Assembly (NCBI GenBank): GCA_009602725.1
Contig: WELB01000144.1
Coordinates: 151,310 to 215,309 of the forward strand
Source of the DNA: Spirogloea muscicola
Lineage: Eukaryota; Streptophyta; Zygnematophyceae; Spirogloeales; Spirogloeaceae
Direction of reading: 5' to 3'
DNA length: 64,000 nucleotides
Numbering within the stretch: position 1 is the stretch's first letter; each line of letters opens with the position of its first letter. Shown here one piece after another: positions 47,859-60,100 of this stretch. The position numbers were made by a program, and so were the translations under genes. The notes under the pieces are model-generated. The model saw nothing but the letters and a program-made list of their open reading frames with translations. It was not told the DNA's origin and searched no databases.

Positions 47859-48558
47859 TGTAACGATATATACATGGCTGGAGTGTCAATGCAGTAATGA
47901 TTGACAGATGCCTGGAGACTAGATACCTCATTCGGCTGACAACGAAATGACTGTCAGTGCCGCAGGAAAGGCTTTGCAGGTGCCTGGGGACGGACATTTC
48001 ACCGGGTTGACGACTGGGAGGCGTGGATTCGATCTTGAGCTGAGAGCGGCGCAACTCGGAGTCGTAACGCGCGAGACAGCATGGTGCTGGCGCTGGAACG
48101 GCGATGGGAGCGGCAGCGCTGTAGACTACCTTGACGGCGTCGTTCGCCGTCGTCGTAATTGTTGATGTGAATGAGCCCGAGTAGACCGTCAGTTGCTATT
48201 GACGGGGCATTTGGCGGGGACCGTCGGATGGCGTTGGTAGCCGATAGGTGGGTAGATTGCCGGCGGTAGGTAGTTGATAGTCGTCGACAGGTAATGGACG
48301 GGTCGCCAACGAGAAACTGGGTGTGAATTATACCACCGGGCCCGTATCCGGGCTTGCAGTCGGTCGGGCTATAGGCGGAATTCGAGATGGAAAAGGGGGG
48401 TGAGTTCTTTACCCTCCCTCGGACCCCTGGGCCCTTGCCGGAGCGAGATAATTGCGGGGGATGCATTGGGGATGGAACTGCATCGGTAGAATGGGCAACG
48501 GTTACGGCGGTTACTCCGCCGGCAGCCTGGCCTTGGCGATCCACAACACAACTCTACA
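47859..48558 (+). mobile_element. Solo LTR family E, TSD GTGGC
   Basis: 700 bp, TGTAACGATATA...CAACTCTACA, flanked by GTGGC at 47854-47858 and 48559-48563. Removing it restores the adjoining gypsy context (CCGGTACAGTGGC / AGACTCATCC, as in CGGGACAGTGGCAGAC at 41398). It is the uninterrupted reference for the E LTR split at 34022. The orientation label is arbitrary because no E internal region is known here. Confidence 0.9.
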
Positions 48559-48867
48559 GTGGCAGACTCATCCAGTCTTCTACGTGTCCCAACGTCGGCC
48601 CCTTAATTCGGATAGTGGTGTCCAGCCGCCCCCACCTCCCCTCTTGGTTGAGGATCAGTTGGATTATGAGGTGGAGGGAACCTTGTCACACCGAGCATAT
48701 CCCGTGGGCGTAAGACTTGTGAGTATCTCGATACGTCGGAGCCCGGCACATCTTGCCAAATGCCCGTCCGCTCTCCACGCATACCAGGGTCTGTTCCCCT
48801 TAGCTTGCTCCATATTGCACCAGTCCCTGTTCCGTTGTCCCCGAGGACGTGAAGACGTAGGTGGGAA

Positions 48868-49613
48868 TGTATCGTTCCAAGGTTTGTGAGCGCCAAACTG
48901 TGTAGTGATACACAGTGTTGTCGCTCAGATGGTGTTCTTTTGGCCGTTTGTGCCGGACGGTACAAACCGCCCTGGCACTCTTGCTGTTTTCGTTCCGTCC
49001 TGGGTCGTCCGGGTGGCCTCGCATGCTCCCGTCATACTCGGCCCAGACATGGTCGGCGGCATGCGTCGGCCTGAACGCCTCCGGCGGCATGTTCGGCTGC
49101 GGCCATGCTTGGCCATGCGCGGCCTCGGCCATGCTTGGTGGCATGCTCTGCCGCGGCCATGCTCGGCGCCATGGCGCCTGCTGGAACAGCTCATAGTTCC
49201 CTCGTCAGGCACGCTCCTTGCGGGCGAGCCTTGGGGCGACCCCATGTACCCTGGAGGGAGGGTGGCACGGAGGAGCACTATTGCACGGAGCAGAGAGAGA
49301 CCCGACGGGAGGCCTGTGACTCGGTGGAGCTCTGGGAGAGGCGCAGCCCTGCGGCTGCCTGCTGCTGTAGATTGCTGCCCAGCACGGCTCGTTGGCGGCT
49401 CGCTTTGTAGACCTTGACGGCGTCCCGCTAGAGGCAAGTCTGCAGCGCGAGCCCGGGAGGTGGAGCTGCTGCCCAGCGGCAGCGCCACAGGGCAAGTCTT
49501 CCGCTGTGCCGGAGTGCTTCCTCGTGGAGGTTGGTTGTCTTAAAACCCCCAAGCACTCCACTCTAGTAAGCCGCATTCGGCTATAACCTGCCTATTATGG
49601 ACCGAGCCCTACA
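48868..49613 (+). mobile_element. LTR family D, 3' LTR of truncated element
   Basis: 746 bp, TGTATCGTTCC...GAGCCCTACA, after GAGGACGTGAAGACG and the polypurine tract GTAGGTGGGAA. Confidence 0.83.
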
Positions 49614-50420
49614 CCTTGCGTTTGTGGCCGGCCTTTGGTGGGCTACCTGCGGACTGGTGCCCGGGAGGTGGAGATGCCGCCTGACGGCGGCGCCACAGGG
49701 CAGACTTTCGCTGCACAGATGCGCGAGTGCTTCTGTGTAGGGGTTGCTCCTGGATCCCTACGTCCGAATCCAATCAGGATCTAAGCGCCTCATTGCCTAT
49801 GTACAGGGGTCGAATCACAACACCGGGCCCGGGGCTGCTCATGCTGTTGCGGTGGAGCGAACGGATGAAACTAAAGCGAATGGATAGCCTCCCGTTCACT
49901 TTGGTATCCGTTGAAGGTCGTTCTGTTCTGTTACGAGCCGTCGGACCTCTTTCAGAAAGTGGCAGGCATCACCGCCTTGTCTTCGTCAGATATGACCTCC
50001 GGCTTACTAGCCCTCGTCACGATCGACAGCCCAGGATGGCTGCACCCCCACACACCCTCCATGGGTGTGTGGGGGTCGCCCCAAGGCCTGCCCGTGGGCG
50101 GGCCCATGTTCCATTCTTGGCAGGGCGGACCTGGTAAGGATCATACTAGCTTGGGCAGACGGACCGCCCGCGCCTGGGGGGGCTGCTTGCCCTCAAGGGG
50201 CTAGCGGCCTGGTTGCTTGGCAATCCCGTTAATTTGCCGACATCTACATACACGGGACATGTAGCCATACCAGCACCACTTAAACTTGACCAGGGTCACG
50301 GGAACGTTACACATCTCCCCAGTCAAGTGTTTACGTCCTCGGGAACAAAGTAGAGTATTACGGCCGACGTATGCAGCCTCGACCAAGCCTAGCGGAGCCA
50401 CCACCCTTGGCTAGTGTTAC
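49614..50420. mobile_element. LTR fragments and a reverse element tail
   Basis: 49640-49830 matches a B-like LTR 3' part (GGAGGTGGAGATGCCGCC..., stem I GTAGGGGTT...). About 50030-50311 is a reverse LTR ending GGGAACGTTACA, followed by a reverse polypurine tract and GTTTACGTCCTCGGGAAC (50312-50345), the usual 3' end of these elements. Fossil. Confidence 0.6.
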
Positions 50421-51440
50421 GAAGACGCCCCTGCCATGGCGGCAAGAGCGGCAGTGGCGGCGGCGGCGACTGAGGCGGCGGCGACTGGGGAGCGACCGGA
50501 ATACGCGGGCCCGAAGGTGTTGAGAACGTCAAGGGCTGCCTGCCCTCCAGTGACTTATGACCCCGGCCCGGCTCGTGAACAAACTGCGTGACCGTGGACA
50601 AAAGTAAGAGGGGCTGAGCTGGGTCGGCAAGGCCGGCATATAAGTCGCTGACCTGGCAGCCAGCACGTGGGACCATTGCCCTTCTGTCTGGCACCACCCA
50701 TTTTCTTAGTCAAAAACCTAAATCCTATGCTGTCCAAATGAGCATGCCAAAGGCGCTACAGAGCAGCTCCAAACAGAATAACTTCACCTAGAACATGTGA
50801 AGCTAGCAGTCAAGACTTTACATAGTACACTCTTTTCAACACTCCCACTCTATCAAGTATGGGTCTTGCAAATGAAGTCAATACCCTCAACCTAAGAGTA
50901 CCTCTTGGCAACGAGTTGACTTCGTACACCCACTTGTAGCCATTCGCCTTCTTGCGCTCCAGATGACACATCAGCTTTCCCATTTGCTCCGCAGGGTACC
51001 TGAAATTTGTACTCTCACTTGCAGCCCAACGCCTTCTCGCAGTACTGCTGATCCATCAGCTCCCACTGCTCCGCAGAGTACCTGACTGTGTACACCCACT
51101 TCCAGCGCCTTCTTGCGCTCCTGCACTCCTGTGCTGTACACTCGCGGCTGAACAATTTTCGTCCAATCCGATCGCAGCACCTGCAGCCGCACCTTCTACT
51201 TCTCCTCTGCCGCTCACCAACGCATTGGATTCCCAATCACGCTTGAGCCAACACGTCGTCGAGCAAGTCATCTACGACACCTGTAAATCTTCCTACCTTG
51301 GGTTAATGGACAGCAGCCCATGGATGTAGGTGTCAAGCCGCAGGGGAATGGCTGGCATCAGCCCAAACGACGCATGGCGTGGTAGCCAACGACTGACAGG
51401 CGGGTGACCATGGGTTGGGCGGCAGCAGCCAGCACTTACA
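50421..51440 (-). mobile_element. Degraded copia-like tail and unassigned sequence
   Basis: Reverse strand near 50865-50840 reads GAGTGGGAGTGTTGAAAAGAG, a copia-type polypurine tract and LTR start comparable to 61600-61616. Reverse-strand sequence at about 50950-50910 resembles the copia RT start (KWVYEV). The remainder is not assigned. Confidence 0.4.
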
Positions 51441-51520
51441 AAGCAACAAGGGCCCGAGGTACTTCGAGTGCGATCAGTATGGCCATCTTGCAAAGGACTG
51501 AAAGTGGTGCCTCTTGCAAC
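51441..51520 (+). mobile_element. Gag zinc-knuckle remnant
   Basis: Forward reading RGPRYFECDQYGHLAKD is a decayed CCHC zinc-knuckle motif of a retrotransposon gag. Confidence 0.5.
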
Positions 51521-51863
51521 ATGTCACATCCAATGACCCCGACCATTAAGCTCAATTAGCACTTGTCGGACACGCCGAGGAATAGCTCAATGGTCGAATT
51601 GCAGCCCGTGATCGGCCAACGCTCGCGGTTCTAGGGCCAAAGCCAGACGGTCTGGCGCTTCTGTGCGGCACATCGACCTCAACGAGGTCACAAGGGAAGA
51701 CTTCGATACTGCAGATTGACAGCTCCTTGACCGGCTGCAGGGCGCCAGACATTTGACCACTAGGGCCTGGCGGAAGGCCATTGGGCGGCAGGGTATAGTC
51801 AGATCGGATGGCCAAGGACGTCGACCGAGATTGCGAATTAATTGATGTGGTGGCGGGTCCGCA

Positions 51864-51922
51864 TAAATTGCGGACCAAACGCCCCAGGTCTACGTAGCCT
51901 GGGGCGTTTGGTCCGCAATTTA
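51864..51922. repeat. Perfect palindrome, 25-bp arms
   Basis: 51864-51888 and 51898-51922 are exact reverse complements, around a 9-base centre TCTACGTAG of which CTACGTAG is itself self-complementary. Nothing else in the window has such long perfect arms, and no flanking LTR boundary explains it. Confidence 0.95.
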
Positions 51923-53289
51923 GTCTTTAAAGATTTTACGGCCGCTGCTATGTAGCTCAGTTGTTGCGAGGTGCAGAAGAATTGTCCCAGCTAATCACCG
52001 AATTGGAGGCTTATCGCTGTCATAGCCGGTAACTTCGGCTGCCTGAGGTCAGTCATCCTCTTGATTGTGCTCCAAAGTATGAGGTCTCTGCATCCAGTTG
52101 GAATGCAGGTGATTCTACATCAGTGTTAGAAAAGCACGGCTGCGTGCAGGCCATCGTGTTGAAGGCAAAAGTTGCTTCCCTTGCCCTCTCATTTCTCCAC
52201 GAGACCTTCTGGGGACACCATCTCGTTGACTTGGCTTCGTGTGCTCTGCACGGCCTCCGTGGAGCAGCGCTGTGCTCGACGTCGCGGGCATCCTCTGGGC
52301 ATCCTGGAAGCAGCGCACTGCTCGCTTGTCTGCCGTGGGCGTTGTCATGCGCAAGGGCGTCGGTGCGAAATGGCGTCGATAAGTATAGATGAAGACAAAT
52401 GCTGACGTACTAGCCTACGAGATACACAATCCAAACGAAGATATTGGCTACCTTGACCAGCTGACATGAAGGATAGTCTAATAAGAGGTCACCAATAACA
52501 ATTGCTGTCAGTTGTCAAAAATCACAACACGTAAACAAGTCAAAATTGGTTGGAATTTGACTACGTAGCATACAAAAGTGTGTGAAGTGCTTGGTAACCG
52601 GTTTCGGTATCAAGAGTATCGTAGTGTCACAGTCTGTTGATAGTTTCACCTAGCACTACGCGTGGGAGACCCCCGATGGGCGGCCGCTATATGAAGTGTC
52701 CAATCGTTCTCCGGACAAGCCCGCACTATTTCTGTGTTCGTGAGTTAAGCAGCCAAAGGATGCGCGCAAGCAATTCATTTCGAAACGTGCACTCGAAGAA
52801 CGACCACAACACTCCAGGCGTGAAGACTTGCAAGAAGAAGCCAATGTTAAGACCGCTGACCGCACACATAGAACGAGTTCTCGCAGTCGCAGCGGGTCCT
52901 CGCAAGGCTCGCTATGCGCGCACGCCGTGTGCGCTGGGCTCTACGCTCGCTCTTATGGTCTATGACTAGTTGCTGTAAGTGATGCTGCTCGGTAACACCT
53001 CAATTCGCGCTTTTGAAGTTTGTCACACACGGCGGGTCGGCAGGGTATGGGGCTTATAAGCCAGGGAGTCCGATGGTTCCAGCGTGGATGACGCAAGTTG
53101 TTTCTCCACGTTGGTTGTTAGGTCAGCAGCTCATCTGCTGAACTGGCATACCCAGCACGCCTCCAAAGCGGGGCCCCACCGCGGTAGCCACGTGCTTCCA
53201 CGGCGTATCCAAACGCTCATCGGGGCCGGGGTCGAGAGACGTTGGAGGACTGGGAAGCTCTCGCACTCCTCAACCCGACCCTAGAAGCA
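51923..53289. other. Unassigned stretch
   Basis: No family recognised in any frame. Probably old transposon debris, given its neighbours, but this is inference. Confidence 0.3.
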
Positions 53290-55650
53290 TTCTTCTTCAG
53301 TACCGACACACCCCGCCTAGTGCAGCTTGCCACCGCAGTCGTTTGGGGTCCCCATCGCTGCTGTCACCACTGCGGACGCTGCTGCTGTGGTCCCACCGCT
53401 GCCGCTGAAGCTGCTCTTGCCGAATTTGGAGTTGCCGTCATCGCAGCGTCATCCTCTCGATCTCAACATGGCATCAGACTGATCCTTGGCATCGACACAA
53501 ATGAAGGGACTGGCGATTCTGAAATTTGAGGTGGAGACAACATTACGGAAACAGGGCCCGTGGGCCATTGTTCTGGGGGAGCAGCCAGCACCTGCTGTGG
53601 CAGCCAATGCCCGTTAGGAGTGGGAGGAAACGGAATGAGCGTGTCGCAAATTTAAGACAGATTTGGATCATCATCATCACCTGACTCAGATTGTTCCATC
53701 AGAAACTGCAGCGGACGCCTGGAGGAAATGTGTGGCGTATTGCGAGCCCGCTGGTTCACGGAAGATGCTGGAACTGCAGCAGAGATTGCTCAACTCGAAG
53801 ATGGAGGAGGGAACGGTTTTTGCAAATCACTTTATGGACTTTCAAGCGAGTCGAACTGGAGGCAATCGAAATGACTGTAGACGCCAATAGTTCCTAGATA
53901 GCAATTCTCTTGGATAGCCCGAGAGACATCCAGGAATCCGATGCTGTTATCACCTTTCTTAGTTCATGGATAGGGAAATGTGGACTTTGCAATTCGTACG
54001 CGCAAAGCTCGTACAGGAGGAGAGCAAGTTCGAAGTCAGACCCAAGAGAATTGGTAAAATGAGTTGGCGCTGGTTGGCTAGACCGGTAAAATTCACAGTC
54101 GCCGCCAGGTCCTCAAGATAGTGGATGACAGAAGGATATCGGGGTGCTAGATCTAGTTCGAATTTGTTGCAAGCAACCTGGGCATTGGAAGGCCTAGTGG
54201 CGGCCCATCGATAAACGTCGAGCAGAGCGAGCTGGTCAACCAGCTTCTCACAATCAGCAGCAGCAGGCGCAGTGTGTCAAGGAGGTCGTGAGTACAATTT
54301 TTTGGCTGATAGATTCAGGCGCCAGTTCTCATGTGACTTGTGGGAGATATTGCTTGCGCAGTATAGAGAGGGTTGCAAGTTGTCACATAGTATTTGGGAA
54401 CCACACCATTGCTCTTGCTGCGGGAAACGGCACGTCAGACATCAAGGTCAATGGGCAAGACTGAAAGAATCTCACTAGAAGACGTTCTCTATGTACCTCA
54501 GTTGGCCAGGATAATGCTCTCAGTGTACACTCTGAAAACAATGCATGCAACTTGTATTTCGTCCACAGAAGGGCAGGACCTTCTCTAAGAATGAAGAGGT
54601 GGTGGCTGTGGGGCAGAGGAGTGGCGGAGTGTACTGGCTGGTCTGGCTGGTCGGAGAGATCTGTGTCTCGGAACAACGGTACAATGTGGCACTGAGGGGA
54701 GAGAGCAACACTGTAAATTTGTGGCATCGCAGGTCGGGGCATTGCACGAGGGTGATCTCAAGTTGCTGGCAAGACAACATCCAGTGAGAGTGTTCTCTTT
54801 TGGCGACAGCCGCAACATGGACTTTGTAAAGGCTATGCGGTTGGCAAGCAACACAGAAGTCCCTTTCCCTTAGAAGAAGGTATAAGAAATTGTGGCTTGC
54901 TTGACCCGGTGCACACAGACGTGTGGGTCCAGCAACACTTAGATCATTAGGAGGAGCAAGTGACTTTGTACATCAATGAGTAATCTAGGAAGTGCTGGTG
55001 CTACTTCCTACAAGCTAGGTCCAGTATCCTCCAAACATTCAGAAGGTGGAATATATTCGTTGGAAATCAAGTGGGTCGACAGATTTTAATATTGGATTAA
55101 GACATTGGGGAAGAATACATCTCAAGGGCATCCGAGAGCTGCTTGGCTGGCGAGGGCATCCAGTATAATGCTCAATACCCTACATTTTAGAGCTTAATGG
55201 AGTGGCAGCAAGGATAAATTGAACCTTGCTCGAGAGCGCGAGATGTATTAAAATTGTCATACCAGTCAGTTCTCCACAAACGTCTTCCACCTTTCGAAGG
55301 TTTAGAGAATACTGGACCTTTCTTGTACGAATAAGCACCAGCACTTCCTAGACAGATCATCAGTGACTGTATAAAGTCCCTTGCTCCTCCTAATGACCCA
55401 AACACAAACCCTGCTGGGCATGCATCAAATGCAGGAGTTTTATGTGTTTTGATGACCTAAACACCACCGCACCACGCCAAGTCCAGCTTGCCACCCTTTC
55501 GTCGTGGCCGCAGTCGTTGGGGTCTCCATCGCTGTCGTCACCACTGCAGACGCTACTGCTGTTGGTCCCAATGCTGCCGCTGAAGCTGCTCTTGCCGACT
55601 TTGGAGTTGCAGTCATGGCAGTGATATCCTCTCAAGAATCTCAAGAAGTG
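53290..55650 (+). mobile_element. Older Ty1/copia element
   Basis: Forward strand. Similar segments at about 53290-53468 and 55450-55640 are LTR pieces. A PBS-like TGGCATCAG starts at 53469. Gag (about 53660-53870, AWRKCVAYCEPAGSRKMLEL), protease to pre-integrase region (about 54390-54760, LEDVLYVPQLARIMLSVYTL and NLWHRRSGH) and an integrase start (about 54900) follow. Reverse transcriptase and RNase H are gone. Many breaks; much older than the copia copy at 56758. Confidence 0.7.
54948..55405. repeat. Inverted duplication in the old copia element
   Basis: About 54948-55045 (GGAGGAGCAAGTGACTTT..., AGGAAGTGCTGGTGCT) reappears in reverse at about 55300-55400 (AGCACCAGCACTTCCT..., GTCCCTTGCTCCTCC), with about 250 bp between. 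The second arm extends further into integrase-like sequence. Confidence 0.75.
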
Positions 55651-56722
55651 ACACCCAGGGTGCAGCATATGGCCTCACGGCAAACCCGTCTTCTGCAGGT
55701 ATGTCTGGGGGCAGCACTGCTGCTCTTGTGCTAGTCCGGGAAAGCTCATCCTGCAGGGGATCTGGGTACTTATGGACCCCGTGCATTGCACCTACAGCAA
55801 TCTTCTGTGCTTAAGGTAGCAAACCACGTTGTGTCGTGCCAGTCAATCCATGCCAAGCACCTTGCATCAGCATAACTCTCACTGGCAGTCATCCCTGGAA
55901 ATCATCCAGCTGGAAAGTAAACGCGCGAGATGGTCATTGAGTCCATGCAGTGTCGTTATTGCTGACCCGATACGCAAGGTTTTTCCTGTCCCTAGGCGGA
56001 ATTTTGCTCTGCAAGCTTCAACTTTCAACCCGGCCCGCACGAGTGGCGCATCCTGCAACAGATGACATGTTGCAGGCCAATTGCGGTCCCTTGCAAATGG
56101 CCATACTGGTCAAGCCTGAAGCACCTTGGGCCCTTGTTGCCGTCAACCGCTGACTGCCGCCCCATGATCGGCCGCCTTTTGGTTGCTGGCGACCATGCCA
56201 TGCGTCTCGTTCGGGCAGATGCCAGCCATTCCACTGCAGGACTTGACCTATACGTCCATTGGCTACGGTCCACTTGCTCGAGGTAATGGCAATGCGCAGC
56301 TGTTAGCAACTAGTTGCTGACTCCGTTCAGCGCACCGGGGCATTCTCTCAAGCGCGTCGACAGTTGTAGTTCGTACATGATGGTGGTGACGTCCAGGTGT
56401 CGATGCAGTGGGTTTTAGAGGAGTTCCAACTCGACGTTGTCGGTGCTCCAACGTCCGTACAGAGGTGCCGATACATGATGTCGAAGGCAGGCACCGATCT
56501 TGGGGCCTTGCTTCGACTTCAGCAGGTCCGCCATGGCCGCAATCACCGTCTTGCGTGTCGAACGCCCGGCGAAGCAGCCGCTGGAGTTCGCTCAAGCTGT
56601 GCTTGATGCGATCATAGACTTGCATGTACCATGTAGCAGCAAGGTCGCGGTTACTAAGCTCCCAGTCGCTGTAGGCACTTGCATAGCTGTGTGCTTTTAG
56701 CACCTTTCAGCCCTTAGTGGAA
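55651..56722. other. Unassigned stretch
   Basis: No gene or domain recognised on either strand. A reverse open frame at 56263-56703 overlaps a forward one of similar length and neither resembles a known family. Confidence 0.3.
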
Positions 56723-56757
56723 TGTCCCCTCCGTTTAAGCATGCCAACGGTGCCGTG

Positions 56758-57147
56758 TGTTGAAGATAGAAATATGGTGAATCGGCGGGTCGGGGTGGGT
56801 GACCATCCCGACCGTCTGGCGGCGGCCTCCGGCTTCCGTCAGGGCGACGTCTTTCCGCCTGCTAGCTACTCAGATTTGCATCTACTGACGAGAGGTTACT
56901 GAGAGTTCGCTTACTGCTGTCTCAGTCCTTAGCACTCCGACTCCTTCAGACCTTGTCCATTCTTTTGGGCTGGCCTCTCCCAGCCACCAGTTAATCTGGC
57001 CGCGCTTGCTTCAGACCTTGTCCATTCTTTTGGGCTGGCCTCTCCCAGCCACCAGTTAATCTGGCCGCGCTTGCTTCTTCTAATTGGGCCGTGAGAGTCT
57101 CCCCTGGATAAGGGAGGCCGCGGCCACCCATCGGAACACCCCCAACA
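56758..57147 (+). mobile_element. Copia 5' LTR with 264-bp extra block
   Basis: TGTTGAAGATAG...CCCCCAACA. Compared with the 3' LTR it has an extra 56818-57081 that contains the H hairpin repeat, partly duplicated in tandem. TCT borders the block on both sides. Confidence 0.85.
56920..57081 (+). repeat. Dispersed hairpin repeat (H), partial tandem duplicate
   Basis: CTGTCTCAGTCCTTAGCAC leads into CAGACCTTGTCCATTC...GGGCTGGCCTCTCCCAGCC...CGCGCTTGCTT, of which the last 66 bp are present twice. The same sequence in reverse occurs at 42651-42746. Confidence 0.8.
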
Positions 57148-60100
57148 TCTGAGGCCACGCGGTGCGCCCGTGCGCCCTAGCCATGGCTGCCACCCACCTT
57201 GGGTGAGGGCGGAGCCTGTGCTGTCAGACTGACTGACTGTCTGAGATCTGAATCTGTCTGGCGCCATGAGCGCATCTGCTTCTGTGCCGCCGCGTCGAGG
57301 GCGGTCTGCTGGGTCCATAGACAAGGGCAAACGTCCGATGGAGGACTTTGACTGGCGGAAGGAACAATCCGAGAACACTGACTACAACAGACAGGAACAG
57401 GTACAGGAGCAGATACAGGAGCGGCCAGCCCAGGAAACTCAACAGGTTATGGGCCCACCCCTTGGGGATTCCCTAGGTTCGCTCCCTGTTCTGACTCCCA
57501 AGCTAGCCAGAGATACCAACTGGTTAGTCTGGAAGTATAAAATGAAGAAGCTGCTTCAGTTTCAAAATGTCTGGGATGCTGTAGAGCCTCCAGCTGATCG
57601 AGGGCTTTGTCGGCCCTTCTCTCGGGAGAATGTTGTAGCCTCAGCAATTCTTGCAGCAAATCTGGCTGATGAAGAGGTGATAGGCGTTGTCAACCTGTCT
57701 CTGGCCAGTGGCATCTGGGAGTATCTCAAGAACAAGTTTGAGAACCGAGGAACTGACAGGGCTTACTACCTCAGCATGCGCTTGCGCGAGTGCAGAAAGG
57801 AGGAGGATGAGCCCATCCAAGCATTTGTAAGTAGGGTAGAATCATTGGCCCTTCAGCTGCAAGACATTGGAGAGGAGGTTCCGGTCCGATTCTTAGTTCT
57901 TGCCATACTTATGGGGCTCCCGCCTGCATATGATACTGTCAGAGATACATTGCAGATGGTCAGCACCGACGAACTGACTGTAGAATATGTGCTGGCTCGC
58001 CTCCTTCATAAGGAGCGAGCATTGGAGGAGCAACATCGACTTCTGACAGGTTCTCTGACAGGATATCAGATAGGACCTCCAACAGGCTCTCTGAACACAG
58101 GTTCGCTGACAGGTTCTCTGATAGGCTCTCTGACAGGTGCACAAGCAGCGGTGCTGGCTAGACGCCAATCTGAGCAAGACCTTCGACACCACTTGAATCA
58201 ATCGAGGCTTCATCAGCACAATGTTGCTCGCAGTCTTCGGAGCGGGACTGGTGATAGTAGTCGTCTGAGTGAAGATCAGTTTTCAGGATGGAATAAGAAT
58301 CCTCTGTACCCTAGAACTTGCTTCTACTGCCGTGAACCTGGTCATGTGATCAACGACTGTCCTAAGAAGAAGGCTCTGGGATCTGGTAACAATAGTAGAA
58401 GAGGTAGAGGCAGCTATGCTGAGGGAGAAGCTCACTTGTCTAGACAATCTGACAGGTCGAATTGTGATAGCTGGCTGATCGATAGTGGAGCGTCTCACCA
58501 TCTCACTTACAGGCGGGATTGGCTCCACAATTACCAATCTGTTCCGGATTTCAAGATTTATCTGGGTGATGATAGTGTGCAGCCTGCTGTGGGAAAAGGA
58601 GAAGTGCAGCTGCAAGTGCCTACCCTCCATGGCACTGAGACACAACATCTGACGAATGTATATCATGCTCCTGGGTTGGCGTCAAATCTTCTGTCTGTTT
58701 CCCAGCTCTTAGACCAGGGCTATCAAGTTGTTTTTGACAGAGATATCTGTACTATCACGCGATCTGGTGTTCCCACTCCGACAGGACGCAGGTCAGGAGA
58801 TCTGTTTACTCTGAACGGACAGGTGCAAGTACAGGCTGTGGAAATACAGAATCAGGTGCAGAAACAGATGCAGGTGCAGAAACAGATGCAGGTTCAGGGC
58901 AGGGTAAATGTTTCTGAGTCTGACAAAAAGACGTTTGAGCAATGGCATGCTCGACTGGGACATCCCAATGTTCAGCGGATGAAGAAGCTGAAGAGTATGG
59001 TGCATGGAGTAGATACCCTTACACAAGATGTTGAGTCTGAATTTTGTCGGAGCTGTGCTTAAGGGAAACTCCATCTTCAACAACCGCTTGCTGGTGAGCA
59101 CTATAGAGCTTCTACACTTCTGGAGCTGGTGCATTCGGATGTCTGTGGTCCTATGCAAATACCTTCTTTAGGGGGCAGCAGATATATTTTGTCCTTCATT
59201 GATGATGCCAGCCGATGGAGCAAGGTATATTTTCTGAAAAACAAGAGTGATGTGCTGGAGAAGTTCATGCATTTCAAAGCTGCAGTGGAGTTGCAGACAG
59301 GGAAGAAGCTCAAGGCTCTTAGATCTGATAATGGTGGAGAGTATACTTCTCAAGAGTTTGAACGGTTCTGTAAACAACAGGGTATACACAGGCAATTGAC
59401 AGCAACCTATCGTCCTCAACAGAACGGTGTGGCGGAAAGGTGGAATAGATCCGTCATGGAGATTGCAAGGTGCTTACTATTTCATTCTTATACACCATCA
59501 GAATTTTGGGCTGAAGCAGTCGCAACGGCTGTATATCTGAAGAATAGAATGCCTACTAGTGCAGTAAAAGACATGGCGCCACAGGAGTTCTGGACTGGAA
59601 AGAGACCTACAGTTGCCCACCTTAGGGTATTTGGTTGTACTGCGTGGATGCATGTTCCTACTGAGATGAGACACAAGTTGCAATCAAAGGCTCGTCAGTG
59701 TGTCATGGTAGGATATGGTGAACACGTGAAAGCGTGGAAGTTGTTTGATCTTGAGAACAGGAGGATGGTGTTCAGCAGAGATGTAATGTTTGATGAACAG
59801 AGAAGTCCAGACTATGCTGCTTTCCCGTTACGGCTATCTGAGACAGTGGGAGAAGTGCAGTGGTGACCTGTATCTCAAGAGCCTGACATTGTGGCTACTG
59901 TGGAGGCAGGGTCTGAATCTGGCGATGGAGTGGAAGCAAGGACAGGAGGTGACGATCTGGAAGAGACTACTGCTACATTGGGAGTATCCAGGACAGATGT
60001 TCGTGCTTTTGCTGCTGTAGTGTTACTTGAGCCTCTCACAATGCAAGAGGCCATGAGTAGCGATGCAGCACTCAAGTGGAAAGCAGCAGCAGAAGCAGAA

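Larger units (their letters stand above)
44229..49613 (+). mobile_element. Ty3/gypsy D-family element, 5'-truncated, host of three solo LTRs
   Basis: Forward strand. Reverse-transcriptase end (about 44230-44430), RNase H (44500-44830), zinc region and integrase (44940-45750, with CQRSKASSVK and VDFITHLPK), resuming after 46601 and 47540 with the integrase C-terminal region (47560-47858, 48559-48700), polypurine tract and a 3' D LTR 48868-49613. Two G solo LTRs and one E solo LTR are inserted. Gag, protease and the 5' LTR are missing. Broken, with many interruptions; old. Confidence 0.82.

Noticed and set aside
47850-48563. A 9-bp TACAGTGGC duplication pointing to a DNA transposon
   Set aside because: The extra bases are explained by the LTR ending in TACA. 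A 5-bp GTGGC duplication with TG/CA ends fits a solo LTR better.
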